64,000 nt of DNA, taken from the NCBI RefSeq assembly GCF_007855645.1, contig NZ_CP042261.1, positions 1,438,501 to 1,502,500 of the forward strand. Direction: 5' to 3'. Below, piece after piece: positions 10,187-21,561 of the stretch. Position 1 is the stretch's first letter, and every line of letters starts with the position of its first letter. The translations under genes and the position numbers were made by a program. Below the pieces are notes generated by a model. The model saw only the letters and a list, made by a program, of their open reading frames with translations, was not told the DNA's origin and ran no database searches. Source of the DNA: Qingshengfaniella alkalisoli (GTDB lineage: Bacteria; Pseudomonadota; Alphaproteobacteria; Rhodobacterales; Rhodobacteraceae).

Positions 10187-11586
10187 CACTTCTTTTCCAG
10201 CCGCTCCGGCAGATTGTTTGCCCATGCGCTGATCGTGCCCGCTCCGAGACAGACGACCATGTCGCCCGGCCGCGCCTGTTCGCGCACCAGCCGCTCCAGA
10301 TCATCTTCGCTCAGAACCGCCCGTGCATGACGATGGCCGTGGCGAACCAGCCCTGCGACCAGATCTTCCCGCGTCGCGCCCTCGACCGGGTCTTCTCCTG
10401 CGGAATAAACCTCTGCAATTCCAACCACGTCAGCATCGTTGAAACAGGCACAGAAGTCATCGAACAGCGAATGCAAACGGGAATAGCGATGCGGTTGATG
10501 CACAGCGATCACACGACCCGATGCCGCCTGACGCGCGGCTTTGAGCACCGCTGAAATCTCGACCGGGTGATGACCGTAATCATCTATAACACTGACGCCA
10601 TCCACCTCGCCTACCTTGGTGAAACGACGATTTACGCCCTTGAAGCCTTGCAGCGCAGAGCGGATATCGTCCTTGGTCATCCGCAAATAGCGCGCAACCG
10701 CCACCGCAGCTAGCGCGTTGGACACATTGTGATTGCCCGGCATGGGCAGCGAGCAATCAGTGATCACCTGATCTTCGTTCTGAAGATGGATGTCGAAATG
10801 CGCAACACCCGCCTCATAGCGCAGATTCACCGCGCGCACATCGGCTTGCGCGTTGAAACCAAAGGTAACGACGCGCCGATCCGTGATCTTGCCGACCAGA
10901 GATTGCACCTCTGGATGGTCAGTGCAGCACACCGCCAACCCGTAGAACGGGATGTTCGAAACGAAATCGTGGAAGCCCTTGCGCAGCGCGTCGAAGTCGC
11001 CCCAGTGCTCCATGTGCTCCGGGTCGATGTTTGTCACGATTGCAACTGTCGCGGGAAGCCGCGTAAACGTGCCGTCGCTTTCGTCGGCTTCTACTACCAT
11101 CCATTCGCCCTGCCCCATCCGTGCGTTGGAGCCGTAGGCGTGGATGATCCCGCCATTGATCACGGTCGGGTCCAGCCCACCCGCATCCAAAAGCGTGGCA
11201 ACCATCGTGGTTGTGGTCGTCTTACCGTGCGTTCCAGCGACGGCAATATTCGATTTCAGCCGCATCAGTTCGGCCAGCATCTCGGCGCGGCGCACCACCG
11301 GCAGCCCCTTCCTGCGCGCTTCGTCCAGTTCAGGGTTACCCGGTTTGATAGCAGACGAAATCACGACGACTTCAGCCTCGGTCAAGTTCTCCGCCTTCTG
11401 TCCGATGAAAACCTTCGCGCCCAGTTTTTCCAGACGATCCGTAATCTTGGATTGCTTCAGATCGGATCCTTGCACCTGATAGCCGTGATCGAGAAGCACC
11501 TCGGCAATTCCGGACATGCCGATGCCGCCGACACCCACGAAATGGATCGCGCCGAGTTCCAGCGGTAGTTTCGTTGCGGCGTTCAT
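10186..11586 (-). CDS. murC: UDP-N-acetylmuramate--L-alanine ligase
   Basis: First Mur ligase, adding L-Ala to UDP-MurNAc. N-terminal dinucleotide-like motif [14 protein letters not shown] loop [20 protein letters not shown] and DYGHHPVEI are all present in about 466 residues. ATG 11586 is preferred because GGGAGG precedes it closely and family members start MNAATKLP; an ATG at 11607 overlapping the murG stop (ATGA) and having its own AAGGA is a real alternative. Confidence 0.95.
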   Translation of the reverse strand: MNAATKLPLELGAIHFVGVGGIGMSGIAEVLLDHGYQVQGSDLKQSKITDRLEKLGAKVFIGQKAENLTEAEVVVISSAIKPGNPELDEARRKGLPVVRRAEMLAELMRLKSNIAVAGTHGKTTTTTMVATLLDAGGLDPTVINGGIIHAYGSNARMGQGEWMVVEADESDGTFTRLPATVAIVTNIDPEHMEHWGDFDALRKGFHDFVSNIPFYGLAVCCTDHPEVQSLVGKITDRRVVTFGFNAQADVRAVNLRYEAGVAHFDIHLQNEDQVITDCSLPMPGNHNVSNALAAVAVARYLRMTKDDIRSALQGFKGVNRRFTKVGEVDGVSVIDDYGHHPVEISAVLKAARQAASGRVIAVHQPHRYSRLHSLFDDFCACFNDADVVGIAEVYSAGEDPVEGATREDLVAGLVRHGHRHARAVLSEDDLERLVREQARPGDMVVCLGAGTISAWANNLPERLEKK

Positions 11587-11603
11587 TTGCGCCTCCCAGT
11601 GCT

Positions 11604-12704
11604 TCATCGGTCCTGTCCTTCTTGTGCCAGCCGCTCGACAATTCTCGCAAGTCTTTGCGCAGCATCGGGCTTGCCAAGCGCCAACGCGCCATGCGCCATC
11701 TTCACCGCTGCGTCGGGGTTTTGCAGGATCGCTGCGATATGCTCGGAAAGGCTGGCGGGATCAAGTTTACTTTCCGGAATCATGACGGTCGCGTCAGCGG
11801 CGACGAGCCCACGCGCATTAGCCGCCTGGTGATCCGATACGGCAGCTGCAAAGGGGATCAGGATCGACGGCCGCCCGATCACACAAAGGTCCGCTACCGA
11901 CGATGCGCCCGCCCGCGAAATCACAAGCTGCGCGTCCGCCATACGGTTGGGTACATCGTGGAAAAACGGCTCGACAGTGGCGTGGATACCTGCCTCATCA
12001 TAGGCCTGCCGAACGCGATCAAGATCCTCTGCCCTCGCCTGATGTGCCACACGCAGATTTCCCTGCAACGTATCGGGCAATTGCGCGACAGCATCCGGCA
12101 CGACATCAGACAGTATGCGCGCACCCTGACTGCCACCGATCACCAGAAGGCTCATCGGATAATCACCAGGGGGAATGTAAGGTGCACCGGCCCGCTCAAG
12201 GATCGCGCCACGCACCGGATTACCGGTGTGTTCGCCATAAACCCCATCGGGCAGCTTTGTAGGCCAAACACCGCAAGCGACGGTTTCGACGCGGGTGGCA
12301 AACTTTTCGTTCACCTTGCCAAGCACACCATTTTGCTCGTGAACCAGTCGCGGAATATTCAGAAGCGTCGCCGCCCCGAGCGCAGGAATGGACGGGTAAC
12401 CGCCGAAGCCCGCAACGACCGCCGGCTTTTCCTTCCGCATCCGCATTACCGCCGACGCGACCCCTGCCAGAATTTGGAACGGTACCTTGGCCTTGTCGAT
12501 CACACCGCCGCGCGAGAACGTAGCCGATGGCACTTGCTGTATCTCGACCGCATCCGGGAAGCCGCTGGTGTAGCGCGCACCGCGCTCATCGGTGGACAGG
12601 CGCACTTGCCAGCCGCGCGACAACATCTCCTCGGCCAGCGCCTGCGCGGGGAACATATGCCCGCCGGTTCCACCAGCCGCGATCACAAGCAAGGGCGCAT
12701 CCAT
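11604..12704 (-). CDS. murG: UDP-GlcNAc--MurNAc-pentapeptide-PP-undecaprenol GlcNAc transferase
   Basis: GT28 glycosyltransferase converting lipid I to lipid II on the inner face of the membrane. The 366 residues show the N-terminal loop [12 protein letters not shown], the second glycine loop [11 protein letters not shown] and the UDP-GlcNAc-binding stretch [12 protein letters not shown]. The ATG directly abuts the ftsW stop codon, so the two are translated from one message. Confidence 0.95.
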   Translation of the reverse strand: MDAPLLVIAAGGTGGHMFPAQALAEEMLSRGWQVRLSTDERGARYTSGFPDAVEIQQVPSATFSRGGVIDKAKVPFQILAGVASAVMRMRKEKPAVVAGFGGYPSIPALGAATLLNIPRLVHEQNGVLGKVNEKFATRVETVACGVWPTKLPDGVYGEHTGNPVRGAILERAGAPYIPPGDYPMSLLVIGGSQGARILSDVVPDAVAQLPDTLQGNLRVAHQARAEDLDRVRQAYDEAGIHATVEPFFHDVPNRMADAQLVISRAGASSVADLCVIGRPSILIPFAAAVSDHQAANARGLVAADATVMIPESKLDPASLSEHIAAILQNPDAAVKMAHGALALGKPDAAQRLARIVERLAQEGQDR

Positions 12705-13871
12705 CTATCGTCCACCTCCGGTCAGCACATCAGCGATGCGTCCTTGAGGTCTATTGCGCGTGAGTGCAAGCAACATCCCGACGGTAATCCCCGCCGCTAT
12801 CACCGACGAACCACCATAAGACACGAAGGGCAAGGTCATCCCTTTTGTTGGCAGCAGTCGCACGGCGACTCCCATGTTCACCATCGCCTGCATGCCCAAC
12901 ACGCAGGCCAGCCCGGTACCCGCGTAGCGAGCGAACGGATCACGCTCTTTCAGAAGCCGGATCAGTGACCGCACGGTAATTGCAGTGAAAAGCAAGATGA
13001 TGCACAGCACCAGAATTAAGCCATACTCCTCGGCGGCCACCGCGATGATGAAATCCGTGTGGGCGTCCGGAAGAAAGGATTTGACCTCTCCCTCGCCGAT
13101 ACCGACTCCGAAGATGCCGCCATTCTGAATGGCGTTTGCCGCATAGCCGATCTGCGTCGTCGGGTCGATTTCAGCGGACAGGTAGCCGTCAATACGTCGG
13201 GCGAAGTGTTCGGAAGCGCCATAGGCGAAGACCCCCGCACCAACGACCATACCCGCGACGATCAGCATCAGGATCATCGGTGCGCCTGCCACGAAATAGA
13301 CAATTCCCCAAGCGAACAGCACCAGACAGGCCTGCCCGAAATCCGGCTGCAATGCGAGCATGCCGACGACGACAATGGTCAGCACGAAAGACATCAACTT
13401 GCCCGGTGGACCGTTGATTTCCTGACTGCCCGCCATCAACCAGCCAATCAGGATGACGAAGAACGGTTTGAAAAATTCAGACGGCTGGACGCTGCCGAAG
13501 CCCAGCGAGTACCACCGGATCGCGCCCTTGCCGAAATTCGTGCCGAAGATGGGCAACAACGCCAGCGCGACGAAGGCAACCAAGAACCCGATGACGCCAA
13601 CCCGCCGCACTTGCTGCGGACTGAGCATAGAACACATAAGCATGGCGAACATCGCCATGGCACCAAACAGCATCTGCCGCTGCACGTAGTAGAAGTTCGA
13701 CAGTCCGTTACGCTCGGCCAGTGGCGGCGAAGCCGCCAGCCCCAGAAGCAAGCCGATGGCAAACAGGCAGAACGCACAGAACAGCGTCCAGCGATCTATC
13801 GTGCGCCACCACTTCGGTAGCAGCGGTTCACCCCCGGATTCAGGGAGTGCGCCATGAACCATCTCCGTCAT
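12705..13871 (-). CDS. ftsW: Lipid II polymerase / division protein FtsW
   Basis: SEDS-family peptidoglycan glycosyltransferase of the divisome. The 388 residues contain about ten hydrophobic segments, a periplasmic loop with SLGFGSVQPSEFFK and the C-terminal motif LLPTKGMTLPFVSYGGSS that marks SEDS proteins. It is followed without a gap by murG. The 107 bases between murD and ftsW have no recognisable gene. Confidence 0.95.
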   Translation of the reverse strand: MTEMVHGALPESGGEPLLPKWWRTIDRWTLFCAFCLFAIGLLLGLAASPPLAERNGLSNFYYVQRQMLFGAMAMFAMLMCSMLSPQQVRRVGVIGFLVAFVALALLPIFGTNFGKGAIRWYSLGFGSVQPSEFFKPFFVILIGWLMAGSQEINGPPGKLMSFVLTIVVVGMLALQPDFGQACLVLFAWGIVYFVAGAPMILMLIVAGMVVGAGVFAYGASEHFARRIDGYLSAEIDPTTQIGYAANAIQNGGIFGVGIGEGEVKSFLPDAHTDFIIAVAAEEYGLILVLCIILLFTAITVRSLIRLLKERDPFARYAGTGLACVLGMQAMVNMGVAVRLLPTKGMTLPFVSYGGSSVIAAGITVGMLLALTRNRPQGRIADVLTGGGR

Positions 13872-13978
13872 GGGAACACCTGCTCGTCTGCCTCTGCCTG
13901 CCCGTATGGTCGGGCTTGCGGACAGACTAGCCGATCAGGTCACGTGAAGCCAGAAAAACAACGAGCGTCGGCATTTCT

Positions 13979-15382
13979 TCACTGGCCGTCAAGTTCTTCG
14001 ACGAGCCGCGTGAAATCCTCGCCGCGTTTCTCGAAATCCGCATATTGGTCAAAACTCGCTGCTGCAGGGGCCAACAGGATCGTATCACCGGGCTCAGCAT
14101 CGGCGGCCGCTTTGCGGACCGCGATATCCATTGTTTCGCAGATCTCATGCGGCACATCGGAAATTTGCAATGCAAACTCACGCGCCGAATGACCGATCAG
14201 ATAGGCCTTCACGACATGGTCCATTTCGCCAGTGAGCGAGGCGATACCCCCATCCTTGCCCAGCCCGCCCGCGATCCAGCGGATATTCGGGAAGGCACGC
14301 AAGGCCATCGCCGCACTATCGGCGTTGGTGGCTTTGCTGTCATTGACAAATCGCACGCCGTTGATCTGCGCGACCGTCTGACTGCGATGCGGAAGACCCG
14401 CGAAGCTGTGAAAGCCCTGCTCGATCAGGCGCGGTGCCAATCCCAGGCCTCGCAGCGCGCCATAGGCCATCAAGGCGTTCTGATGGTTATGGACGCCCGG
14501 CAGTCCCGGCAGGTTGCGCAGGTCTATGCTCGCAACCTGACGTCCCTTGCGGTACTCGCTCAGAAAGCCCTTGCGAGCAAACAGGTTCCATCCTTCGCCA
14601 TCGAGCTTGCAAGAAACCGACACGCGTATGACGCGGTCATCGCCCGGCCCTTCGGCTAGCTGGTTCGCAAGGTAAGCACCTTCATTTTCATCCACACCGA
14701 TGATTGCGCGATCCGGTCCGCCCTCTGCAAACAGCCGCCGCTTCGCGGCGAAGTAGCCACCCATGCCTCCGTGGCGGTCCAGGTGATCCGGGGTCAGGTT
14801 GGTGAACACGGCTATATCGGGTGTCAGCGAACGCGCCAGGTCGGTCTGGTAGGACGATAGTTCAAGCACGACGACATCGCCATCGCCTGGCGCATCAATG
14901 TCCAAAACGCCCCGCCCGATATTGCCCGCCAACTGCGAAGGTCGCCCGGCATGATCCAGACAGTGATGGATCAGCGCGGATGTCGTCGACTTGCCGTTCG
15001 AGCCAGTCACCGCAATCACTCGCGGAAGGGTCTCGAACCTGTTCCATTCATCTGTTGCCAACGACCGGAAGAACAGCCCTACATCGTTGTCCACAGGCAC
15101 CTGCGCAGCCCATGCGGCCGCGATAACCGGGTTTGGCTTGGGGTAGAGATGGGGGATGCCCGGTGAAACGATCAGCACCTCGACCCCCGTAAAGCCGTCC
15201 TGCTTCGTCAGATCACGACATTCGAAACCTTCTACCTCGGCCTTGCTGCGCGCTTCGGGGCTGTCGTCCCAGAGCACAGGCTCAGCCCCACCGGCTTTAA
15301 GTGCCCGCGCCGTCGCCAGCCCCGACCGGCCCAATCCCAACACCGCGACACGGCGGCCTTCATATCCTCGAACAGGGATCAT
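13979..15382 (-). CDS. murD: UDP-N-acetylmuramoylalanine--D-glutamate ligase
   Basis: Adds D-Glu to UDP-MurNAc-L-Ala. The start is ATG 15382 (MIPVRGYEG), with GGGAGG six bases upstream; the frame stays open 39 codons further into mraY but without family similarity. Motifs: [16 protein letters not shown] at the N-terminus, ATP loop [24 protein letters not shown] and [13 protein letters not shown]. The length of 467 residues is normal for the group. Confidence 0.95.
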   Translation of the reverse strand: MIPVRGYEGRRVAVLGLGRSGLATARALKAGGAEPVLWDDSPEARSKAEVEGFECRDLTKQDGFTGVEVLIVSPGIPHLYPKPNPVIAAAWAAQVPVDNDVGLFFRSLATDEWNRFETLPRVIAVTGSNGKSTTSALIHHCLDHAGRPSQLAGNIGRGVLDIDAPGDGDVVVLELSSYQTDLARSLTPDIAVFTNLTPDHLDRHGGMGGYFAAKRRLFAEGGPDRAIIGVDENEGAYLANQLAEGPGDDRVIRVSVSCKLDGEGWNLFARKGFLSEYRKGRQVASIDLRNLPGLPGVHNHQNALMAYGALRGLGLAPRLIEQGFHSFAGLPHRSQTVAQINGVRFVNDSKATNADSAAMALRAFPNIRWIAGGLGKDGGIASLTGEMDHVVKAYLIGHSAREFALQISDVPHEICETMDIAVRKAAADAEPGDTILLAPAAASFDQYADFEKRGEDFTRLVEELDGQ

Positions 15383-15411
15383 ATGCAGCCTCCCATGCCC
15401 ATAAAGGGACC

Positions 15412-16497
15412 TTAGCGGATTTTCAGTGTGGCCAGACCGATCAGCGCCAGGATCAGCGAAATGATCCAGAAGCGGATGACGATCTGAGGTTCCTGCCAAC
15501 CCTTTTTCTCGAAATGATGATGGATCGGCGCCATTAGAAAGACACGTTTTCCGGTGCGTTTGAAGTACAGAACCTGAATGATCACGGACAGGGCCTCGAC
15601 CACGAACAGGCCGCCGACAATGGCGAGAACGATCTCGTGCTTGGTGGCGACAGCGATCGCACCAAGTGCACCGCCAAGAGCGAGCGAACCCGTATCACCC
15701 ATGAAAACGGCGGCCGGTGGTGCGTTATACCATAAAAAGCCCAAGCCCCCGCCGATCAGCCCTGCGACGAAGATCAGCAACTCACCCGTGCCGGGAACGT
15801 AGTGGACCTCAAGATATTCCGAGAAGTCGACGCGCCCGACGGTGTAGGCAATCGCGCCAAGCGCTGACGCCGCAATCATCACCGGCATGATGGCCAAGCC
15901 GTCCAGCCCGTCCGTGAGGTTCACCGCATTGGCGGCTCCAACGATCACGATCATCGAGAACGGCACGAAGAACACACCCAGATTGATCAGCAGGTTCTTG
16001 AAGACAGGCATCGCGAGCTGACCTGAAAGTTCCGCTGGGTGCACCCAAGCGGCCCATATCCCCGCCGAGGCGGCGATCAGGAATCCCAACAATAGGCGCA
16101 CCTTGCCCGGCACGCCCTTCGCGTTGTTCCTGCTGACCTTGGCGTAGTCGTCGGCAAACCCGATAGCACCGAAACCCACCGTGACCAACAACACCATCCA
16201 CATATAGGGATTGTCCAGCCGCGACCACAACAACGTGGACAAGATCACCGCACCAAGGATCAGCACACCGCCCATCGTCGGGGTGCCGGATTTGGTTTCC
16301 AGATGACTCGCAGGCCCGTCATCGCGGATCGGCTGACCATTGCGCTGTTTCTTGCGCAGCAGGTTGATCAGCGGGCGTCCGAAGACGAAACCGAAAATCA
16401 GCGCGGTGAAGAACGCACCGCCTGCTCGCAACGTGATATAGCGAAACAGGTTGAACAGGTCCCCCCCGTCCGAAAATGCGGTCAACCAATAGAGCAT
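15412..16497 (-). CDS. mraY: Phospho-N-acetylmuramoyl-pentapeptide transferase
   Basis: Ten-helix inner-membrane enzyme making lipid I. The 361 residues show the catalytic Asp pair [19 protein letters not shown] and the cytoplasmic histidine motif [12 protein letters not shown] near the C-terminus, together with [11 protein letters not shown]. The start codon directly follows the murF stop. Confidence 0.97.
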   Translation of the reverse strand: MLYWLTAFSDGGDLFNLFRYITLRAGGAFFTALIFGFVFGRPLINLLRKKQRNGQPIRDDGPASHLETKSGTPTMGGVLILGAVILSTLLWSRLDNPYMWMVLLVTVGFGAIGFADDYAKVSRNNAKGVPGKVRLLLGFLIAASAGIWAAWVHPAELSGQLAMPVFKNLLINLGVFFVPFSMIVIVGAANAVNLTDGLDGLAIMPVMIAASALGAIAYTVGRVDFSEYLEVHYVPGTGELLIFVAGLIGGGLGFLWYNAPPAAVFMGDTGSLALGGALGAIAVATKHEIVLAIVGGLFVVEALSVIIQVLYFKRTGKRVFLMAPIHHHFEKKGWQEPQIVIRFWIISLILALIGLATLKIR

Positions 16498-17919
16498 CTA
16501 GACTTGTCTCCGAAAATGCGATGCGCGCGCTTCTCCGATTTGCCGCAGCGCGTCAACCAATATTCCAATCTTCGAGCCGAGTGAGCCTTTCAGCAGCACG
16601 ATATCGCCAGCACTGACCAATTCGGGCAGTTCGTCGAGCAATTGATCCGACGTTTCGACCGACCTGCCTCGCTTGCTATCTGGCAGCGCCTGCCACAGAT
16701 GCGCCATACACGATCCGACGCAATGGATCACATCTATGGACGAAACCGATGGCAGTTCCGCAATGGCCGCATGTACCGCGTTTTCGTCACCGCCCAGTTC
16801 CAGCATATCGCCAAGGATCGCTACACGCCGCCCACCCTTTGGTTCCGAGGTCGCAAGCACGCGCAATGACGCGGCCAGCGACACGGGATTGGCGTTATAA
16901 GCGTCATCGATCAACTCTAACTGCCCACCATCGGACAACACAACCGTCTCGCGCGTTCCACGGCCCTTAGGCGGTGTCCATTTGGCGAGACCTATGGCAG
17001 CCACGTCCAAGGCAACGCCGCACAGCGAGGACGCCGTCAGCGCAGCCACTGCATTCAGCGCGAAGTGTTCCGCGGGTACCTGGTAGCTCGCGGCAATGGT
17101 TTGCCCCATTACATCACAATGAATTTCAGTGGTCATGTCGGTCAGTGACATGTCCAGCAGCCGCGCCTGATGGGTATCGCCCGTGCCAAAGCAGACAACA
17201 CGAGCGCCCTTGTCTTGCGCGATCCCCGCTAGGATAGATGCGGTCGGAACGTCGCCGTTGAGAACAGCGGCGCCTCCACTGACCAGCCCGCTGATGATCT
17301 GCCCCTTTTCCCGTGCGATATCGTCCACCGAGCTAAACGCAGCCATATGCGCTGGCGCGACCGTCGTGACCATCGCCACGTCCGGCCGTGCAATATCCGA
17401 CAGCGGTGCAATTTCTCCGGGGTTGTTCATCCCGATCTCGATCACCACGAAGTCAGCATCGGCGGGACAACGCGCTAAGGTCAGCGGCACCCCCCAATGA
17501 TTGTTGAAGCTCCGCTCGGCGGCATGGACCTTGCCTGCTTCGGCAAATATGCAGCGCAGCATTTCCTTGGTCGACGTCTTCCCGACCGAGCCTGTGACCG
17601 CGATAACCTGCCCTTTCAGGCGTGTTCGCGCGGAAATTGCCAACGCCCGCAGCCCGTCCATCACGTCCTCAACGATCAGCAAAGGCGCGTCTTCGGCAAC
17701 ACCTTCCGGACGACGCGACACGAGCGCCGCAGCAGCGCCTTTTGCCAGCGCATCGGCAACGAAATCATGGCCATCGCGCCGGTCGGTCAGGGCGACAAAC
17801 AATGCACCAGGTTCGATTTCGCGTGTATCAATCGAGATGCTGCTGACAGTCCAATCGCCCTGCGCCTCACCACCGGTCGCGGCGCGCGCCTCACTTGCGG
17901 TCCATAGCGGCGCACTCAC
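16498..17919 (-). CDS. murF: UDP-MurNAc-tripeptide--D-alanyl-D-alanine ligase
   Basis: Completes the pentapeptide precursor by adding D-Ala-D-Ala. The 473 residues include SIDTREIEPGALFVAL, the ATP loop VTGSVGKTSTKEML, NNHWGVPLTLAR and DDAYNANPVSLAASL. The start is a GTG whose last bases overlap the murE stop (GTGA at 17916-17919), which indicates translational coupling. Confidence 0.95.
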   Translation of the reverse strand: MSAPLWTASEARAATGGEAQGDWTVSSISIDTREIEPGALFVALTDRRDGHDFVADALAKGAAAALVSRRPEGVAEDAPLLIVEDVMDGLRALAISARTRLKGQVIAVTGSVGKTSTKEMLRCIFAEAGKVHAAERSFNNHWGVPLTLARCPADADFVVIEIGMNNPGEIAPLSDIARPDVAMVTTVAPAHMAAFSSVDDIAREKGQIISGLVSGGAAVLNGDVPTASILAGIAQDKGARVVCFGTGDTHQARLLDMSLTDMTTEIHCDVMGQTIAASYQVPAEHFALNAVAALTASSLCGVALDVAAIGLAKWTPPKGRGTRETVVLSDGGQLELIDDAYNANPVSLAASLRVLATSEPKGGRRVAILGDMLELGGDENAVHAAIAELPSVSSIDVIHCVGSCMAHLWQALPDSKRGRSVETSDQLLDELPELVSAGDIVLLKGSLGSKIGILVDALRQIGEARASHFRRQV

Positions 17920-19400
17920 AGCTCGTTCTCCAGTGCAGCGACGGCAATGCTGGCCTGTTCTGCGTCATCAAAGGGATAGACGACGTCGCCCACGGTCTGA
18001 CCAGTCTCATGTCCCTTGCCTGCGACCAGCAGGGCATCCCCCGGCTCCAGTGTATCGACACCTCGCAGGATGGCCTCGGCGCGATCACCGACCTCATGAG
18101 CCTCGGGGCAGCCTTCGAGAACCATTTTGCGAATGGCAGCAGGGTCTTCGCTGCGCGGATTGTCATCGGTGACAAACAGCACATCCGCATGACGGGCCGC
18201 CGCTTCACCCATCAATTTACGCTTTTTGGTATCGCGATCCCCGCCCGCACCAAAGACGACGACGATGCGCCCCATAACATGCGGTCGCAACGAGGCCAAA
18301 GCGGTCTCCAGCGCATCCGGTGTGTGGGCGTAATCTACGAATACATTCGCGCCATTGGTTCGCGTAGCAACAAGCTGCATGCGCCCCGCAACCGTTTCAA
18401 GCCTGGGCAGAGCCTGAAAGACTTCCTCAGGATCAGCCCCTGCGGCAATGGCCAAGCCCGAGGCCAGCAAGACGTTGCTCGCCTGGAAACCGCCGATCAA
18501 CGACAGGCGCACAAGTTGCGGACGGCCCTGCCAGTTAAAGCGCAGATCTTGACCCGTGGCATCGAAACGCTGCCGCTCGATCCGTAACTGGGCGTGCTGC
18601 TCCTGCCCGACCGTGATCGTTTCCTGCCCTCGCGCCTCGACAGCGGCTACGACATCGGCCCCTTTAGGGTCATCGATGTTGACGACGGCAATCCCGTCTT
18701 CGCCCAGAACGCGGGTGAACAGCCCTAACTTCGCTTCGAAATAGGCTTCGAAGCTCTCGTGGTAATCCAGATGATCCTGCGAGAAGTTCGTGAAGCCTGC
18801 CGCCACGAGCCTCACACCGTCGAGGCGGCGCTGCTCCAGGCCGTGCGAAGACGCCTCCATCGCGACATGATCGACGCCCGCATGGGCCATTGCCGACAAG
18901 TGGGAATACAAGGTCAACGGTGCGGGTGTGGTGTGCTGAAGGGCCGCTTCATAATCGCCCTGGATGCCAGTTGTGCCCAGATTGGCCGCGCGGACGCCGT
19001 TGATCTGCCAAATCTGCCGCAGAAACGTCGCGACCGATGTCTTGCCGTTCGTTCCGGTGACCGCAACGCAGCATTCAGGCTGTTCGCCAAACCACAGAGC
19101 CGCCGCATAGGCGAAGGCCTGATTTGGGTCTTCTGCGACAACCACGGCGATGTCTGTGCCTTTCAGAACATCGCGGGCGATTTCCAATCCGTTGCGATCC
19201 GTCAGAACGGCAGCGGCCTCCATGCGCACGGCATACTGGATGAATTCAGCGCCGTGCACCCGCGTTCCCGGCAACGCGGCAAACAGATAGCCCGGCTGGA
19301 TTGTCCGGCTGTCCACCGCGAGGCCCGTGATCTCCGGATCAGACGCCTTGAGCGCGGTCAGCCCGAGTTCGGACAGGGTTTTCCTGTGCTCCACAGTCAT
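17916..19400 (-). CDS. murE: UDP-MurNAc-L-Ala-D-Glu--meso-diaminopimelate ligase
   Basis: Adds the third stem-peptide residue. The ATP loop is VTGTNGKTSVATFL. The motif DNPRSEDP is the one associated with meso-diaminopimelate rather than lysine as substrate, as expected for a Gram-negative cell wall. VDSRTIQPGYLFAALPG lies near the N-terminus and VDYAHTPDALE before the C-terminal domain. The length is 494 residues. It begins 13 bases after ftsI. Confidence 0.96.
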   Translation of the reverse strand: MTVEHRKTLSELGLTALKASDPEITGLAVDSRTIQPGYLFAALPGTRVHGAEFIQYAVRMEAAAVLTDRNGLEIARDVLKGTDIAVVVAEDPNQAFAYAAALWFGEQPECCVAVTGTNGKTSVATFLRQIWQINGVRAANLGTTGIQGDYEAALQHTTPAPLTLYSHLSAMAHAGVDHVAMEASSHGLEQRRLDGVRLVAAGFTNFSQDHLDYHESFEAYFEAKLGLFTRVLGEDGIAVVNIDDPKGADVVAAVEARGQETITVGQEQHAQLRIERQRFDATGQDLRFNWQGRPQLVRLSLIGGFQASNVLLASGLAIAAGADPEEVFQALPRLETVAGRMQLVATRTNGANVFVDYAHTPDALETALASLRPHVMGRIVVVFGAGGDRDTKKRKLMGEAAARHADVLFVTDDNPRSEDPAAIRKMVLEGCPEAHEVGDRAEAILRGVDTLEPGDALLVAGKGHETGQTVGDVVYPFDDAEQASIAVAALENEL

Positions 19401-19412
19401 GCAGGAGTGTCC

Positions 19413-21224
19413 TTATTGCGTATTCCGAGCTTCTCGTATCCCAGACTCTGCAAGCGGTGCAATCTCTGGTCGCACGCCAAGCAAGGGCGCGACGCGACGG
19501 ATCAGTTCTGCCGCTACCGGAACGGCCGTCCAGCCTGCGGTTCGACGATTTTCACCGGCGATGTATTGCGATCCCTCATCCAGCGTGACAACCACAACAT
19601 ATTGCGGATCACTCATGGGGAAAGCCCCCGCAAAGGTAGCCACAACCTTATTCTTGTAATATCCGCCCGTAGGTTTGGGCTTGTCTGCGCTGCCGGTTTT
19701 GCCGCCAACATCATAGCCTTCGACCTTCGCAAAGGAGGCAGTGCCTTTGTTCACCACCGCACGCAGCATTTCGCGAACTTCAGACGATGTGCTTTCTGAC
19801 ACAACACGCGGCCCCAATTGACGCCCGGATTGCTTCAGCAGCGTTGGCGTTACCAAAGTTCCGCCGTTGATCAAAGTCGCATAGCCGGAGGCCAGATGCA
19901 CTGGGCTGGTGGACAAGCCGTGACCATAGGAAATCGTCATGGACGCGAGTTCCCCCCATTTGGACGGAAGCAATGGACGCCCGGACGCGGCTTCAAACAA
20001 TTCGACGGGCGTAGCCTTCAAGAAACCCATCTGCTCGAAAAACGCCTGTTGACGGGATGGTCCAATCATCTGCGCGATATGCGCAGTCCCGATGTTCGAG
20101 GACTTTACGATCACGTCGGAGGCGGTCAGCCGAGGACCGTAATCGTGGAAGTCGCGGATACGGAAACGACCCCAAGTCATCGGCCCTTGCGTATCGATCA
20201 TAGTGTTCGCGTTGATAAGGCCCAGCTCCATCGCCTGAGCGACGGCAAAAATCTTGTAAACCGAGCCCAGCTCATAGACGCCCTGAACCGCGCGATTAAA
20301 CAACGGGCTGTCGCCCGGATCACCCGATGTCAACGGAACCGGTCGCTCATTCGGATCGAAATCGGGCAGTGACACCATGGAAACGATTTCACCCGTATCG
20401 ATATCCATGATGATGCCGCTCGCGCCCTTGGCATCAAACAGCTTCACCCCGCCCTGAAGGATCTCGCGCGTTGTCGCTTGAATGGTCAGGTCGAGAGACA
20501 GTTCCAGCGGCTCGGCCAATCGCGCGGGATCGCGAAGCCTTTCATCAAATTGCCGCTCAACACCCGCAACACCGATGACTTCGGCCGCCCGCACACCTTC
20601 GCTACCGAAGCTTGCGCCTCCAAGCACATGCGCCGCGGTTCGGCCATTCGGATAGAGCCGCATTTCTCGCGTAGCAAACAACAGGCCCGGTTCGCCGATA
20701 TCATGCACCTGCTGGATTTGCTCAGGCGACAATGTTTTGCGAACCCAGACGAATTTGCGCTTACCGCTGAACTGGTCGCGAAGCTTTGCTTCGTCGATAT
20801 CCGGGAAGATACGTTTTAATTCGGACAACGCATGAGGAATGTTCACCATTTCCTGCGGATGAGCGTAAAGCGCCTGCGTCACCAGATTGGTTGCCAGCAG
20901 GTGACCTTCACGATCCACGATCTCGGCCCGTGCGCTGGTGATGTGCGCACCATTGGCAAGCCGGGGCTCTGCCGGCAGGCTGGTCGCCAATTCGCCCATG
21001 CGTACGCCGACGACAACAAATCCCGCAATGAAGAAGAGGCCAAGTGCCAGCAAGCGCCCTTCGGAGCGGCGCCGCGACTTGTCGCGCATCACCTCATGCC
21101 GACGGCGCAGGTTTTCTCGTTCGATCAGGTCCGGGTTTTCACCTTTGTCGCGGGCACGCAAAATTCGCGCAAGCGGACGTAGCGGGCTGCGTGGCGCTTC
21201 CTTGCGGGGGATGCGATCAGTCAT
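19413..21224 (-). CDS. ftsI: Penicillin-binding protein 3 (FtsI), septal transpeptidase
   Basis: Class B PBP that cross-links septal peptidoglycan. It has a basic N-terminus, one membrane anchor (LLALGLFFIAGFVVVGVRMG, about 60-79), a dimerisation domain and the transpeptidase domain. The active-site serine is in GSVYKIF, the SxN motif in KSSNIGTAH and the KTG motif in GGKTGSADK. At 603 residues it is of normal size. It overlaps the ftsL end by 8 bases, with GGAGG before its ATG. Confidence 0.96.
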   Translation of the reverse strand: MTDRIPRKEAPRSPLRPLARILRARDKGENPDLIERENLRRRHEVMRDKSRRRSEGRLLALGLFFIAGFVVVGVRMGELATSLPAEPRLANGAHITSARAEIVDREGHLLATNLVTQALYAHPQEMVNIPHALSELKRIFPDIDEAKLRDQFSGKRKFVWVRKTLSPEQIQQVHDIGEPGLLFATREMRLYPNGRTAAHVLGGASFGSEGVRAAEVIGVAGVERQFDERLRDPARLAEPLELSLDLTIQATTREILQGGVKLFDAKGASGIIMDIDTGEIVSMVSLPDFDPNERPVPLTSGDPGDSPLFNRAVQGVYELGSVYKIFAVAQAMELGLINANTMIDTQGPMTWGRFRIRDFHDYGPRLTASDVIVKSSNIGTAHIAQMIGPSRQQAFFEQMGFLKATPVELFEAASGRPLLPSKWGELASMTISYGHGLSTSPVHLASGYATLINGGTLVTPTLLKQSGRQLGPRVVSESTSSEVREMLRAVVNKGTASFAKVEGYDVGGKTGSADKPKPTGGYYKNKVVATFAGAFPMSDPQYVVVVTLDEGSQYIAGENRRTAGWTAVPVAAELIRRVAPLLGVRPEIAPLAESGIREARNTQ

Positions 21225-21558
21225 CGCTTTCCTCCCCGTTCAACCCGCCATCTTCCGGGATCAATTCCGGCGGCTTCGGATATCCGATCTGGTCCAAACG
21301 CCCGAACTGATCCGGTGTCATCGGCAGCAGGCCCAGTTTCGGGAAGTTCAGTTCTGCCAACTGACGAAGGCGCTCAGGACGATTGAGATAGGCCCATTCC
21401 GCACGCAACACGCCAAGCTCCTCGCGCAGCAGGCTGATTTCGCTGCGGACCTTGCGCACCTCGGACAATGCATGCCGCGTGCGGTAATTTTCTTGATAGG
21501 CCCAGAAAGCCAGCAGGAGGACCGCACCGCCCATCACAATCGCCAGGAACATCCGCAT
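21217..21558 (-). CDS. ftsL: Cell division protein FtsL
   Basis: Small bitopic protein of 113 residues: an N-terminal membrane helix (MFLAIVMGGAVLLLAFWAYQ), then a periplasmic coiled coil (about 30-60, VRKVRSEISLLREELGVLRAEWAYL) and the loop LNRPERLRQLA typical of alphaproteobacterial FtsL. Identified by position between rsmH and ftsI plus this architecture, because the primary sequence is poorly conserved. Confidence 0.9.
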   Translation of the reverse strand: MRMFLAIVMGGAVLLLAFWAYQENYRTRHALSEVRKVRSEISLLREELGVLRAEWAYLNRPERLRQLAELNFPKLGLLPMTPDQFGRLDQIGYPKPPELIPEDGGLNGEESDD

Positions 21559-21561
21559 GCG